Part shown: positions 10,123 through 20,956 of the stretch, in pieces
Position numbering within the stretch: the stretch's first letter is position 1
Layout: the number at the start of each line of letters is the position of its first letter
Source: Pantoea sp. Eser
GTDB lineage: Bacteria; Pseudomonadota; Gammaproteobacteria; Enterobacterales; Enterobacteriaceae
Direction of reading: 5' to 3'
NCBI GenBank assembly: GCA_009830035.1
Contig: SZZY01000001.1
Location: 124,001 to 188,000, forward strand
Length of the DNA: 64,000 nt
The notes under the pieces: model-generated
Database searches by the model: none
What the model was told of the DNA's origin: nothing
What the model saw: only the letters and a program-made list of their open reading frames with translations
Translations under genes and position numbers: made by a program

Positions 10123-11685
10123 ATGAAAACGCTGCTGATAAAAGATCCTTCATTGGGACTGGCTTCCGCGTATATGGCGCAACAGCGCCTGGCTGCCGCC
10201 GCTGCGGCGGCTGGCCTGACGCTGACTGATAATCCCGCCGAGGCCGAACAGGTCATCGTGCTGGGGAAAAACGTACCGGACGACGCGGCGGCGGCTCAGG
10301 CTGGCGCGCAGAAACGTGTGGTGGCGGTTACCGCCTGTCTAACCGGCGTGGCGCATACCTTTATGGCCTATGGCCGCCGAGGCGATTCAGGCTGAAGCGA
10401 CCCGTCGCGGCTGGTGGGTAAAAGTTGAAACCCGTGGTTCTGTCGGTGCCGGTAACGCCATCCCCCCTGAAGAGGTGGCCGCTGCCGATCTGGTGATCGT
10501 CGCGGCCGATATTGAAGTCGATCTGGCGAAATTCGCCGGTAAGCCGATGTACCGCACCTCAACCGGCCTGGCGCTGAAGAAAACCGCTCAGGAATTGGAC
10601 AAAGCGGTTGCCGAAGCGAAACCGTATAAAGCGGCGGGTGGACAAGGCAGCGACAACCAGAATGAGAAGAAAGAGGGCGCAGGCGCTTATCGTCACCTGC
10701 TGACCGGTGTTTCCTACATGTTGCCGATGGTGGTGGCGGGCGGTCTGAGTATCGCGCTGTCATTTGCCTTTGGTATCACCGCATTTAAAGAGCAGGGCAC
10801 ATTGGCCGCCGCGCGCTGATGCAAATCGGGGGTGGCAGCGCCTTTGCGTTGATGGTGCCGGTACTGGCGGGTTTTATCGCCTTCTCGATCGCTGACCGTT
10901 CGGGCCTGACGCCTGGCCTGATTGGCGGCATGATTGCCACCAGCATCAACGCTGGCTTCCTTGGCGGCATCATCACCGGTTAAGCCGCGAAGCTGATCAG
11001 CGGCAAAGTGAAGCTGCCGCAGAGTATGGAAGCGCTGAAGCCGATACTGATCATTCCGCTGTTTGCCAGTTTGATCACCGGCCTGCTGATGATTTATGTG
11101 GTGGTTAAACCGGTTGCCGGCATCATGAACGGCCTGACGCATTGGCTGGCGAACATGGGTACCGCTAATGCGGTGCTGCTGGGCGCGATTCTGGGCGGCA
11201 TGATGTGTACCGATATGGGTGGCCCGGTCAATAAGGTGGCTTACGCATTCGGTGTCGGTTTGCTGAGTTCACAGACTTATGCGCCGATGGCGGCGATCAT
11301 GGCGGCCGGTATGGTGCCACCGCTGGCGATGGGTCTGGCGACGCTGGTTGCCCGTCGTAAGTTCAACAAAGGACAGCAGGAAGGGGGCAAAGCGGCGCTA
11401 GTGCTGGGCCTGTGCTTCATCTCTGAAGGCGCGATCGCGTTCGCGGCCCGTGACCCGATGCGCGTTCTGCCTTGCTGCATCATCGGCGGCGCGACCACCG
11501 GTGCTATCTCGATGACGGTGGGTGCCAAACTGATGGCGCCACACGGTGGCCTGTTTGTCCTGCTGATCCCAGGTGCGATTACTCCGGTGGTCGGTTATCT
11601 GGTGGCGATTGTGGTTGGTACGGCGATTGCCGGTCTGAGCTATGCGGTATTGAAACGTCCGGAAGAGCAGCTGGCGAAAGCCTGA
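10123..11685 (+). pseudogene. fruA: FruA, fructose-specific PTS EIIBC, broken
   Basis: Membrane EIIB'BC of the fructose PTS. Readable parts are the EIIB phosphocysteine region (TACLTGVAHTF; E. coli has TACPTGVAHTF), YRTSTGLALKKTAQELDKAV, and the EIIC membrane domain to VLKRPEEQLAKA. Lesions: about 40 residues of the N-terminal EIIB' linker are absent around 10290; a perfect 7-bp tandem duplication (TATGGCC, 10362-10375) shifts frame; a GC dinucleotide is inserted near 10813; a TAA at 10981-10983 sits where GGIITG meets AAKLIS, beside a small deletion. Last gene of fruBKA; a terminator follows. Confidence 0.92.
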
Positions 11686-11698
11686 TGTGCGGAAGTTA

Positions 11699-11736
11699 AA
11701 TAAACAGGGAGCCAGATGGTTCCCTGTTTGCTTTTT
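11699..11736 (+). terminator. Terminator of the fruBKA operon
   Basis: Stem AAACAGGGA/TCCCTGTTT with further pairing around a GCCAGATGGT core, followed by a T-rich stretch, 14 bp past the fruA stop. Confidence 0.75.
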
Positions 11737-11763
11737 CAGACGGTGAATAATGTTAAAGCGATG

Positions 11764-11838
11764 GGGGCATACGCCTGGAGTAAAGCATCGCGGGCCAGGG
11801 ATGGCGTTTTTAGCGTCTTTACGGAAGGCGTATGCTCC
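11764..11838. repeat. Dispersed palindromic element, copy A (75 bp)
   Basis: Left arm GGGGCATACGCCT and right arm AGGCGTATGCTCC form an inverted repeat (one mismatch) around a core with CCAGGGATGGCGTTTTTAGC and GTCTTTACGG. The same core and right arm recur at 16621-16669, and core plus both arms at 30396-30499. Lies between fruA and nfo. Confidence 0.8.
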
Positions 11839-11864
11839 ATGAGCCAGCAGATGATCAACACGAA

Positions 11865-11891
11865 AAGAGAGCCAACCGGCTCTCTTTTTTT
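11865..11891. terminator. Bidirectional terminator between fruA and nfo
   Basis: Stem AAGAGAGCC/GGCTCTCTT (11865-11873 with 11878-11886), loop AACC, then a T run on the plus strand and an A run on the other side. It overlaps the end of nfo. Confidence 0.75.
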
Positions 11892-12723
11892 ATCTCTGCT
11901 GTTCTGACTTCAGCCAGGCAATCTCATCTTTCCAGATATCCGGGTTGATGGTTTCGAGGATCAACGGAATCCCGTCAAAACGTGCATCCTTCATCATCCA
12001 GCTAAACACGGTTTTGCCGATGTTACCCTCACCGAGGCTGTGATGGCAGTCGACACGGCTGCCAAAGATGCTTTTCGCATGCCACGTAGATAGCGAAAGC
12101 CGACAATGCGCTCAAACTTAGCGAAGGTGGCGACGCAGTCTGCTTCGGTACGCAGATCATAGCCGCCAGCAAAGGCGTGGCAGGTATCAAGACAGACGCC
12201 GACGCGGCTCTTATCCTCAACCTGGTCGATAATTTCCGCCAGATGCTCAAAGCGGAAACCGAGGTTGCTCCCCTGACCGGCGGTATTTTCAATCACTGCA
12301 GTGACGTTGCGGCTCTGGTCAAGGGCGATATTGATCGATTCGGCGATGCGTTTCAGGCAGGCCTGCTCGCCAATCTGATGCAGGTGGCTGCCCGGATGGA
12401 AGTTCAGCAGGGTCAGGCCGAGCTGATCGGCGCGCTGCAGTTCATCAATAAAGGCGGCACGGGATTTTTCCAGCGCCTCGGCCACCGGGTGGCCGAGATT
12501 GATCAGAAAACTGTCGTGCGGCAGGATCTGCTGCGAGCTGAAGTGATATTGCTCGCAGGCGGCGCGGAAGGCATCAATCACCTCAGTGGAAAGCGGGGCG
12601 GCTTTCCACTGCCGTTGATTTTTAGTAAAACAAGGCGAAGGCGGTGGAGTCTATTTCATGGGCGCGAATGACTGCCTGATCCACACCACCTGCCGCACTG
12701 ACGTGTACGCCGATATATTTCAT
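11890..12723 (-). pseudogene. nfo: Nfo, endonuclease IV, broken
   Basis: AP endonuclease of base excision repair (zinc TIM barrel). The start [13 protein letters not shown] and the end WLKSEQQR are both present, but two lesions break the frame: an extra T near 12628 (TTTT in place of TTT, in the [10 protein letters not shown] region) stops translation after about 30 codons, and a deletion of about 13 bp near 12079 removes the HLND after YLRGM, including a zinc-ligand histidine (His216 in E. coli). The intervening 195 codons retain [16 protein letters not shown] and [12 protein letters not shown], so the loss is recent. E. coli also keeps nfo beside yeiH. Confidence 0.92.
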
Positions 12724-12777
12724 GCCGTTCTCCTGAAGGGGCTATGCACTGACGAGCAGGCATGATACCCGATGCGG

Positions 12778-13675
12778 TTAGCCCATGAAATGTTGCACCA
12801 GCAGATTGATGGCACCGCCGCCGACGATCAGCCAGCCAGTTGATTCAGCGTCGCCACCAGGCCAACCGGGAGCAGGTGCAGCGAGTTAAACAGTGCGACG
12901 GCAATGAACAGCAGCGCGAACCACGGGAAGGTCACCGGAAGCGATGCGGTCGCCGTCGGGCTCTAGCGGCGCAGCACACCACTGAGACGCAGCAGGAACG
13001 GGGCCAGCATCATCATCCGCAGCATTTTGGCAATCACCGCGCTGTTCTCGGCATCCGGACCGATACTGTGTCCGGCCGCGACCACCTGAGCCACTTCATG
13101 AATGGTCGATCCGGTAAACACGCCGAACTGCGCCTGATCAACGCCAGGCAGCAGGGTATGCACCAGCGGCCACAGCAGCGGATAGCTAAAAATCGCCAGG
13201 GTACCAAACAACACGACCGTCGCGATGGCGACCGCGACTTTTGACGGTGCCGCTTTGACCACCGGTTCGGTCGCCAGTACCGCCGCCGCGCCACAGATGC
13301 TGCTGCCCGCGCCAATCAGCCAGACGGTATCGCGATCCAGCTTCAGCAGGCGCATCCCCAGCAGGCAGGTAATAAAGAAGGTGCTGCTCAGGGTCAGCGC
13401 ATCAATCAGGATGCCGCTGGCGCCGACGTCAGCAATCTGTTACAGCGTAATGCGGAAGCCGAACAGAATCACCCCCAGCCGCAGCAGTTTCTGCTTCGCC
13501 AGCACCACCCCGGCGTCACAGTGTGAGGCCAGTGGAGCGTAGACGCTGTTGCCGATGATGATGCCCAGCACAATTGCCAGCGTCAGCGATCCCAGCCACC
13601 ACGAGCAATTGCCGGTTGCCCGGCCAGCCAGCGCGGAATCGGATGATGGGTTTTAGCAACACTCAGATCGGCCAT
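12778..13675 (-). pseudogene. yeiH: YeiH, UPF0324 (putative sulfate exporter family) membrane protein, broken
   Basis: Polytopic inner-membrane protein of the PF03601 family. The start MADLSVAKTHHPIPRWLAG is followed by a frame change, so that the expected SLTLAIVLGIIIGN is read in another frame. A TAA at about 13440 replaces the first Gln of a [16 protein letters not shown] segment (CAA to TAA). The core [31 protein letters not shown] and [20 protein letters not shown] is intact. A TAG lies at 12963-12965. Near the end about 30 codons are missing where TLNQL meets the GWLIVGGGAINLLVQHFMG region. Paired with yeiE, its usual neighbour and presumed regulator. Confidence 0.87.
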
Positions 13676-13781
13676 GGTGGTTCCTCCTTCTGCTTGAGAC
13701 CCGATCATGGCGCTGACTGGCTTAAAAGTGAAATTGATAATATATTTATAATTGACCAGAATAAACGATAAGACGGCAATC

Positions 13782-14155
13782 ATGCTATTTTCGCGTCTGC
13801 GCCGATGGGCGACGCTGATCAAACGGGACGTGGTGGTGCTGTGGTTTGCCTTTAGCGATCCGCGCACCCCGTGGTGGAACAAACTGGCGATGCTGGGACT
13901 GGTTGCCTATGGCATTAGCCCGATCGATCTCATTCCGGATGTAATCCCGTTTGTCGGATTACTGGATGATGCGGTGATTATTCCCTCCGAGGTAATGATT
14001 CTGCTGCGTCTGCTGCCGCGTGAGGTGCTGAGGTGCGCATCAGCAGCAGCCAGCGGGCGCAAACTCAGCGTTCGCGCGGCAAAAAGATTGCTGGCGGCTT
14101 CGCGCTGATTGCGCTGATCTGGCTGGCGGTGGTGATCTATCTCGTCAGGCAATAA
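13782..14155 (+). pseudogene. DUF1232 (YkvA-type) membrane protein, frameshifted by an 8-bp tandem duplication
   Basis: Small DUF1232 protein. It contains the family signature GISPIDLIPDVIPFVGLLDD followed by AVIIP (residues about 46-71). After LLPREV the unit TGAGGTGC is present twice in tandem (14021-14036). Removing one copy restores a frame reading VRISSSQRAQTQRSRGKK and a C-terminal membrane helix FALIALIWLAVVIYLVRQ, ending at 14155. As it stands the protein ends at 14108 without that helix. The DUF1232 core is intact, so partial function cannot be excluded. Start chosen at 13782 (MLFSRLRRWATL). It lies 18 bp before yeiE. Confidence 0.78.
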
Positions 14156-14173
14156 ATGACTTAAGGAGTGCCG

Positions 14174-15040
14174 ATGCACATTACGCTGCGGCAGATAGAA
14201 GTGTTTACGGAAGTGTTAAAAAGCGGCTCGACCACCCAGGCGTCGCAACTGCTGGCGTTATCGCAGTCGGCGGTTAGCGCCGCGCTGGCCGATCTGGAAA
14301 ACCAGCTCGGGGTACAGCTGTTTGATCGGGTAGGCAAGCGGCTGGTGCTGAATGAGCATGGACGACTGCTCTATCCGCGCTCGGTAGGCCTGCTGGAGCA
14401 GGCGGGCGAAATTGAGCAGCTGTTCAAAGAGGAGAATGGGGCGATTCGCATCTTTGCCAGCAGCACCATTGGCAACTATCTGCTGCCCGGCATGATGGCG
14501 GCTTACCGGCGTGATTTTCCCGGTTTGCCGCTGGAACTGAGCGTCGGCAACAGTCAGGATGTGATCAATGCGGTGTCCGATTTCCGGGTTGATGTCGGGC
14601 TGATTGAAGGGCCCTGTCACATGACCGAGCTGGTGAGCGAACCCTGGCTGGAGGATGAGCTGGTGGTGTTTGCCGCACCGGATGCAGCGATCCTGCAACA
14701 GCCGGTGACGCTGGTAACGCTGGCGGCAGCACCGTGGATCCTGCGTGAACGTGGCTCCGGCACCCGTGAAATTGTGGACTACCTGTTGCTGTCGCATCTG
14801 CCGACCTTTCAGCTGGGCATGGAGCTGGGCAACTCCGAGGCAATCAAGCATGCGGTGCGTCACGGAATGGGCATCAGCTGCCTGTCACGACGGGTAATCA
14901 GCGATCTGCTGGACGCCGGCACGCTGGTCGAACTGGCGCTGCCGCTGCCGCGTCTGACCCGCACCCTGTACCGCATTCACTACCGGCAAAAACATATTTC
15001 TAAGGCACTGGCACGTTTTTTATCCTATTGTCGCGAGTGA
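14174..15040 (+). CDS. yeiE: YeiE, LysR-type transcriptional regulator
   Basis: DNA-binding regulator, 288 residues, intact. Winged HTH at residues 1-60 ([20 protein letters not shown], then [20 protein letters not shown]), followed by a type-2 periplasmic-binding-like effector domain ([20 protein letters not shown]). AAGGAG is placed correctly for the ATG at 14174; the GTG two codons earlier overlaps it. Upstream of lysP and divergent from yeiH, as in E. coli. Its partner yeiH and neighbour lysP are both pseudogenes, so it may be a regulator left without its targets. Confidence 0.93.
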   Translation: MHITLRQIEVFTEVLKSGSTTQASQLLALSQSAVSAALADLENQLGVQLFDRVGKRLVLNEHGRLLYPRSVGLLEQAGEIEQLFKEENGAIRIFASSTIGNYLLPGMMAAYRRDFPGLPLELSVGNSQDVINAVSDFRVDVGLIEGPCHMTELVSEPWLEDELVVFAAPDAAILQQPVTLVTLAAAPWILRERGSGTREIVDYLLLSHLPTFQLGMELGNSEAIKHAVRHGMGISCLSRRVISDLLDAGTLVELALPLPRLTRTLYRIHYRQKHISKALARFLSYCRE

Positions 15041-15157
15041 TTACTAATAATTCTGGCGCGATCATGAACGTAACTTATAACAGCGCGGCATTCGCTATAC
15101 AGCGCAGGCTTAGCTGCTAAAATCGCGCCTCATTTTTACCCAGCGTAGCGTTTACAC

Positions 15158-16607
15158 ATGCATAATGACTCAAATACAACACAACAACCTGCGTTACGAC
15201 GTGCGTTAAAAGCGCGTCATCTGACGATGATCGCCATTGGCGGTTCAATCGGTACCGGCCTGTTTGTCGCGTCCGGCGCGACCATTGCCCAGGCTGGGCC
15301 TGGCGGCGCGCTGCTCTTCTATATCCTGATCGGACTGATGGTCTATTTTCTGATGACCAGCCTCGGTGAACTGGCGGCGTTTATGCCGGTATCAGGCTCG
15401 TTCGCTACCTGTTGGCGCAAAGTACGTTGAAGAGGGCTTTGGTTTTGCGCTCTGCTGGAACTACTGGTACAACTGGGCGGTGACCATTGCAGTTGATCTG
15501 GTCGCCTCGCAGCTGGTGATGAACTACTGGTTCCCCGATACCCCCGGCTGGATCCGGAGTGCGCTGTTCCTCTGCCTGATGTTCCTGATGAACTACATCT
15601 CGGTATCTCGGTGAAGGGCTTTGGCGAGGCGGAATATTGGTTCTCGCTGATTAAAGTGGCGACCGTGATTATCTTATCGTGATGGGCGTACCGATGATTA
15701 CCGGCATTATGCGCGGCGCGGAGCATGCAGGCTGGCAGAACTGGCAGGTCGGTGACGCACCGTTTGCCGGTGGCTTTGCGGCGATGATTGTCGGATTCTC
15801 CTTTCAGGGCACCGAGCTGATCGGTATCGCGGCGGGCGAATCTTAAGATCCGGCCAAAAACATCCCGCGTGCGGTGCGGCAGATTTTCTAGCGTATCCTG
15901 CTGTTCTATGTGTTCGCTATCCTGATTATCAGCCTGATCTTGCCGTATACCGATCCGCAGCTGCTGCACAACGATATCAGCGTCAGCCCGTTAACCCTGG
16001 TGTTCCGGAATGCCGGTCTGCTGTCGGCGGCGGTGATGAATGCGGTGATCCTGACGGCGGTGCTGTCAGCCGGTAACTCCGGCATGTACGCCTCCACCCG
16101 CATGCTCTACAACCTGGCAAGCGAAGGCAAAGCGCCGCGTATTTTTTTGCCCGGCTGTCAAAAGGCGGCGTGCCGCGCAATGCGCTGTGGGCTACCACCG
16201 TGGTGGCGGGGCTGTGCTTCCTAACCTCAAAATTTGGCAACCAGAAAGTGTATCTCTGGCTGCTGAACACCTTGGGCATGACCGGCTTTATCGCCTGGCT
16301 CGGTATCGCCATCAGCCATTACCGCTTCCGTCGCGGCTATGTGGCGCAGGGGCATGACGTGAACGCGCTGCCTTACCGTTATGGCTTCTTCCCGCTGGGT
16401 CCGATTTTCGCCTTTGTGTTCTGCCTGATCATTACCCTCGGTCAGAACTACTAGGCGTTCCTCAATGACCGCATCGACTGGTACGGTGTGGCGGCGACCT
16501 ACATCGGCATTCCGCTATTCCTGATTATCTGGTTCGGCTACAAGCTGACGCGCGGCAGCCGTTTCGTGAAGTACAGCGAAATGGAATTCCCGGTTCATAA
16601 AGAGTAA
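15158..16607 (+). pseudogene. lysP: LysP, lysine-specific permease, heavily broken
   Basis: APC-superfamily lysine:H+ symporter. The start reads RALKARHLTMIAIGGSIGTG and the end RFVKYSEMEFPVHKE. Lesions found: an indel at 15410 (FATCWRKV); a perfect 8-bp tandem duplication of ATCTCGGT (15597-15612); a missing T near 15674; in-frame loss of GVAMI near 15790 between MI repeats; TAA at 15844-15846 (GES-stop-DPAKN, GAA to TAA); TAG at 15888-15890 (IF-stop-RIL, TGG to TAG); small in-frame losses near LLHNDISVSP; extra T in a T run near 16148; TAG at 16453-16455. The most damaged gene of the window, yet its outline is nearly full length. Confidence 0.93.
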
Positions 16608-16620
16608 CGCTGCGCGCTGA

Positions 16621-16669
16621 GCCGCCAGGGATGGCGGTTTTACGTCTTTGTGAAAGGCGTATGCTCCCT
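16621..16669. repeat. Dispersed palindromic element, copy B (partial, right half)
   Basis: Shares CCAGGGATGGCG-type core, GTCTTTG and the right arm AGGCGTATGCTCCCT (16655-16669) with copies A and C. No left arm is seen; the lysP stop lies just upstream at 16605-16607. Confidence 0.75.
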
Positions 16670-16732
16670 GAGTCAGTATCCTGCCTGTTACCGCGCTTTT
16701 TTCTGCTTTTTTCACGTCTCGCTTATGCTCAC

Positions 16733-16752
16733 GAATTGATAATTATTATCAC
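16733..16752. promoter_or_regulatory. Fur-type box before the iron ABC genes
   Basis: GAATTGATAATTATTATCAC resembles the 19-bp Fur consensus of GATAAT repeats (GATAATTATTATC core is palindromic). It lies 52 bp before the FecCD permease start, so iron-repressed expression is inferred. Confidence 0.72.
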
Positions 16753-16804
16753 CTGCACTATTGTGGCTGCGTTTTCTGACCGGATAGTCACAACAGGGTT
16801 AAAC

Positions 16805-17881
16805 ATGACGACAGAATCTTTGCTGCTGACAGGAACTGAATCGCCTGAGCACAGCGTACAAAACTATCATCAGGTACTGCGGCGTCGCATGATGTGGATC
16901 GGCGTACTGCTGCTGGCGATTCTCGCCTCACTGATCCTCGACTTCACCCTCGGCCCGGCTGGTCTGTCACTGCACACGCTGTGGAATACCCTGCTTAGCC
17001 CCGATAGCGTCGATGCCGGAACCCGGGTTATCGTCTGGGACATTCGTCTGCCGTATGCGCTGATGGCGATCGTGGTCGGCCTATCGCTCGGCCTGGCAGG
17101 GGCAGAAATGCAGACCATCCTGAACAACCCGCTTGCCAGCCCGTTTACCCTTGGCGTCTCGTCTGCGGCGGCATTTGGTGCCGCGCTGGCGATCATTCTC
17201 GGCATCGGCATTCCCGTCGTCCCTGACCAGTGGCTGATTTCCGCTAACGCCTTTGTGTTTGCGCTGTTTGCCGCCCTGATGCTGGATGCGGTGACCCGCT
17301 GGACGCAGGTTTCTTCGGCTGGCGTGGTGTTGTTCGGTATCGCGCTGGTATTCACCTTTAATGCGCTGGTCTCGATGATGCAGTTTATCGCCAGCGAAGA
17401 CACGCTGCAGGGGCTGGTGTTCTGGACCATGGGCAGCCTGGCGCGCGCCTCGTGGGAGAAGCTGGGCGTGTTGACCGTGGCGCTGGCCATCCTGCTGCCG
17501 TTTTCGCTGCTGAGCAGCTGGAAGCTGACGGCGCTGCGCTTAGGCGAAGACCGCGCGGTAAGCTTTGGCATTGATGTGCGCCGTCTGCGGCTGGCGACCT
17601 TACTGCGCATTAGTATTCTCTCTGCGCTGGCCGTGGCCTTTGTCGGTCCGATCGGCTTTATCGGCCTGGTGGCACCGCATATCGCCCGCATGATGTTCGG
17701 TGAGGATCACCGCTTTTATCTGCCAGCCAGTGCGCTGGTGGGGGCGCTGGTGCTGTCGCTGGCGTCAGTCGCCTCGAAGAACCTGATCCTTGGCGTGATC
17801 ATTCCGGTCGGCGTTGTCACTTCGCTGATTGGCGTGCCGTTCTTCCTGAGTATTATTTTGCGTCATCGGGGGACAGTCTGA
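16805..17881 (+). CDS. FecCD-family iron-chelate ABC transporter permease
   Basis: Inner-membrane permease for siderophore/haem/cobalamin-type import. 358 residues, intact. It has about ten hydrophobic helices; typical family sequence includes VWDIRLPYALMAIVVGLSLG, the NPLASPFTLGVSSAAAFGAA stretch and the C-terminal GFIGLVAPHIARMMFGEDHR coupling region. The in-frame extension to 16631 is an artefact of the upstream repeat; the 16805 ATG is preceded by AGGG and a Fur-type box. The stop overlaps the ATPase start (TGATG). In E. coli this place holds cirA. No substrate-binding protein gene is present in the window, so the substrate cannot be named. Confidence 0.9.
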   Translation: MTTESLLLTGTESPEHSVQNYHQVLRRRMMWIGVLLLAILASLILDFTLGPAGLSLHTLWNTLLSPDSVDAGTRVIVWDIRLPYALMAIVVGLSLGLAGAEMQTILNNPLASPFTLGVSSAAAFGAALAIILGIGIPVVPDQWLISANAFVFALFAALMLDAVTRWTQVSSAGVVLFGIALVFTFNALVSMMQFIASEDTLQGLVFWTMGSLARASWEKLGVLTVALAILLPFSLLSSWKLTALRLGEDRAVSFGIDVRRLRLATLLRISILSALAVAFVGPIGFIGLVAPHIARMMFGEDHRFYLPASALVGALVLSLASVASKNLILGVIIPVGVVTSLIGVPFFLSIILRHRGTV

Positions 17882-18669
17882 TGGAACAGGGTCTGACCTT
17901 ACGCGGTTTCAGCGCCGGTTATCCTAAGCATAAGGTGATTGAAAACCTGAATGTCGCACCGCTGCCGCGCGGTGAAATTACCGTGCTGCTTGGGCCAAAC
18001 GGCTGCGGCAAATCGACCCTGCTGCGGGCGCTGGCCGGGCTGAATAAAGGCCGTGGCGAACTGTGGCTCAACGGCGAAAACCTGATGACCCAGCCGTTTG
18101 CACAGCGGGCAAAGCATGTGGTCTATCTGCCGCAGTCGCTGCCGGCCGGGGTGCATCTGCACGTGCTGGAGTCGATTATCGTGGCGCAGCGCGCCTCCGG
18201 TGGCCTGCACAGCGCTAACAGCGAAGCGGAAGTGATGCATCTGCTGCAACAGCTGGGGATTGCCCACCTGGCGATGCGCTACCTCGATCAGCTGTCGGGC
18301 GGGCAGAAGCAGCTGGTCGGGCTGGCGCAGTCACTGATCCGCCGCCCCTCGCTGCTGCTGCTGGATGAACCGCTTAGCGCGCTCGATCTGAATTACCAGT
18401 TCCACGTAATGGATCTGGTGCGGCGCGAAACCGCACTGCGCAACATGGTCACGGTGGTGGTGGTGCACGACATCAATATCGCGCTGTGCCACGCTCAGCA
18501 TGCGTTAATGCTGAAGCAGGGCAGCCTGGTCGCCGAAGGTCAGCCGGATCGGGTGATTACACCAGCCACGCTGGCTCAGGTGTATGGCGTTGAAGGACGG
18601 ATTGAGCACTGTAGCCGCGGAATGCCGCAGGTGATGATCGACGGGCTGGTGCACGACGCGCTGGTGTAG
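17881..18669 (+). CDS. Iron-chelate ABC transporter ATP-binding protein
   Basis: ATPase partner of the preceding FecCD permease. 262 residues, intact. Walker A GPNGCGKST near residue 38, signature LSGGQKQLVGLAQ near 139, Walker B LLLLDEPLSALD near 159, and the switch His in VVVVHDINIAL. Closest in layout to FecE/FepC-type subunits. Overlaps the permease gene by one base, so the two are translationally coupled. The specific substrate is unknown. Confidence 0.92.
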   Translation: MEQGLTLRGFSAGYPKHKVIENLNVAPLPRGEITVLLGPNGCGKSTLLRALAGLNKGRGELWLNGENLMTQPFAQRAKHVVYLPQSLPAGVHLHVLESIIVAQRASGGLHSANSEAEVMHLLQQLGIAHLAMRYLDQLSGGQKQLVGLAQSLIRRPSLLLLDEPLSALDLNYQFHVMDLVRRETALRNMVTVVVVHDINIALCHAQHALMLKQGSLVAEGQPDRVITPATLAQVYGVEGRIEHCSRGMPQVMIDGLVHDALV

Positions 18670-18712
18670 ATCTGATCGGGTCAGAGACGGTGGTCAGCAG
18701 GGAAGGGATAAG

Positions 18713-18743
18713 CACCTCATCCTTTCGCGGGAGAAGATGAGGT
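18713..18743. terminator. Inverted repeat between convergent ABC ATPase and fghA genes
   Basis: CACCTCATC pairs with GATGAGGTG across a 13-nt spacer. Its position between two convergent genes suggests a bidirectional terminator, but there is no T run. Confidence 0.5.
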
Positions 18744-18748
18744 GAAGA

Positions 18749-19594
18749 TTAATCAGCCAGCAGATGCTGCGCGTGGAAGCGCAGGTGATCCTCAACAAAA
18801 CTGGCGATAAAGAAGTAGCTGTGATCGTAACCCGGCTGAATGCGCAGGGTCAGCGGGAAGCCGGTCTCCTGCGCCACCGACTCCAGCCGCTCCGGCTGCA
18901 GGTGATCTGCTAAGAACTGATCGCTGTCGCCCTGCTCGATCAGTATGGGTAACCGATGCGAGACCTGCGCCATCAGCTGACAGCTGTCATATTCACGCCA
19001 GGCGGCGCGATCGTCGCCGAGATAGGCCTGAAACGCTTTCTGTCCCCACGGCACGTCCATAGGATTCACAATCGGCGCAAAGGCAGATGCCGAGGCAAAG
19101 CGGCCGCCCAGGCGCAGCGCCAGCATCAGCGCGCCATGTCCACCCATCGAATGGCCCATGATCGACTGACGCTCGCTGACCTTGAAGTTATCCGCGATCA
19201 GCGCTGGCAGCTCACTGCTCAGATAATCGAACATGCGAAAATGGCTGGCCCATGGCTGCTGAGTGGCGTTGAGATAAAAACCCGCTCCCTGACCGAGATC
19301 GTAGCCTTCATCATTCGCCACCCCTTCGCCGCGCGGGCTGGTGTCCGACATGATCAGCACCAGGCCCAGTTCGGCGGCGACCCGCTGCGCCCCGGCTTTG
19401 GTAGTGAAGTTCTCATCATTGCAGGTCAGTCCGGCCAGAAACCAGACCACCGGCGGCGGCGCATCACCGTGTGGGGTCGGCAAGTAGATGCTGAAGGTCA
19501 TGGGGCAGTCGAGGACCGCCGACTGATGACGCCAACGCTGCTGCCAGCCGCCAAAAATGCGATGTTCTTCCAGAAGCTCCAGAGTGGATGCCAT
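18749..19594 (-). CDS. fghA: FghA, S-formylglutathione hydrolase
   Basis: Esterase-D-family serine hydrolase that releases formate and glutathione from S-formylglutathione, the last step of glutathione-dependent formaldehyde detoxification. 281 residues, intact. The nucleophile elbow [10 protein letters not shown] is near residue 147; the oxyanion region reads [15 protein letters not shown]; the catalytic His is in [10 protein letters not shown] near the C-terminus. It lies 12 bp after frmA in the same direction, forming an operon with the enzyme that makes its substrate. Equivalent to E. coli YeiG/FrmB. Confidence 0.95.
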   Translation of the reverse strand: MASTLELLEEHRIFGGWQQRWRHQSAVLDCPMTFSIYLPTPHGDAPPPVVWFLAGLTCNDENFTTKAGAQRVAAELGLVLIMSDTSPRGEGVANDEGYDLGQGAGFYLNATQQPWASHFRMFDYLSSELPALIADNFKVSERQSIMGHSMGGHGALMLALRLGGRFASASAFAPIVNPMDVPWGQKAFQAYLGDDRAAWREYDSCQLMAQVSHRLPILIEQGDSDQFLADHLQPERLESVAQETGFPLTLRIQPGYDHSYFFIASFVEDHLRFHAQHLLAD

Positions 19595-19606
19595 AACGCC
19601 TCCTGA

Positions 19607-20937
<1,331 letters not shown>

Positions 20938-20956
20938 TAAACATAGCGCGGAACGC

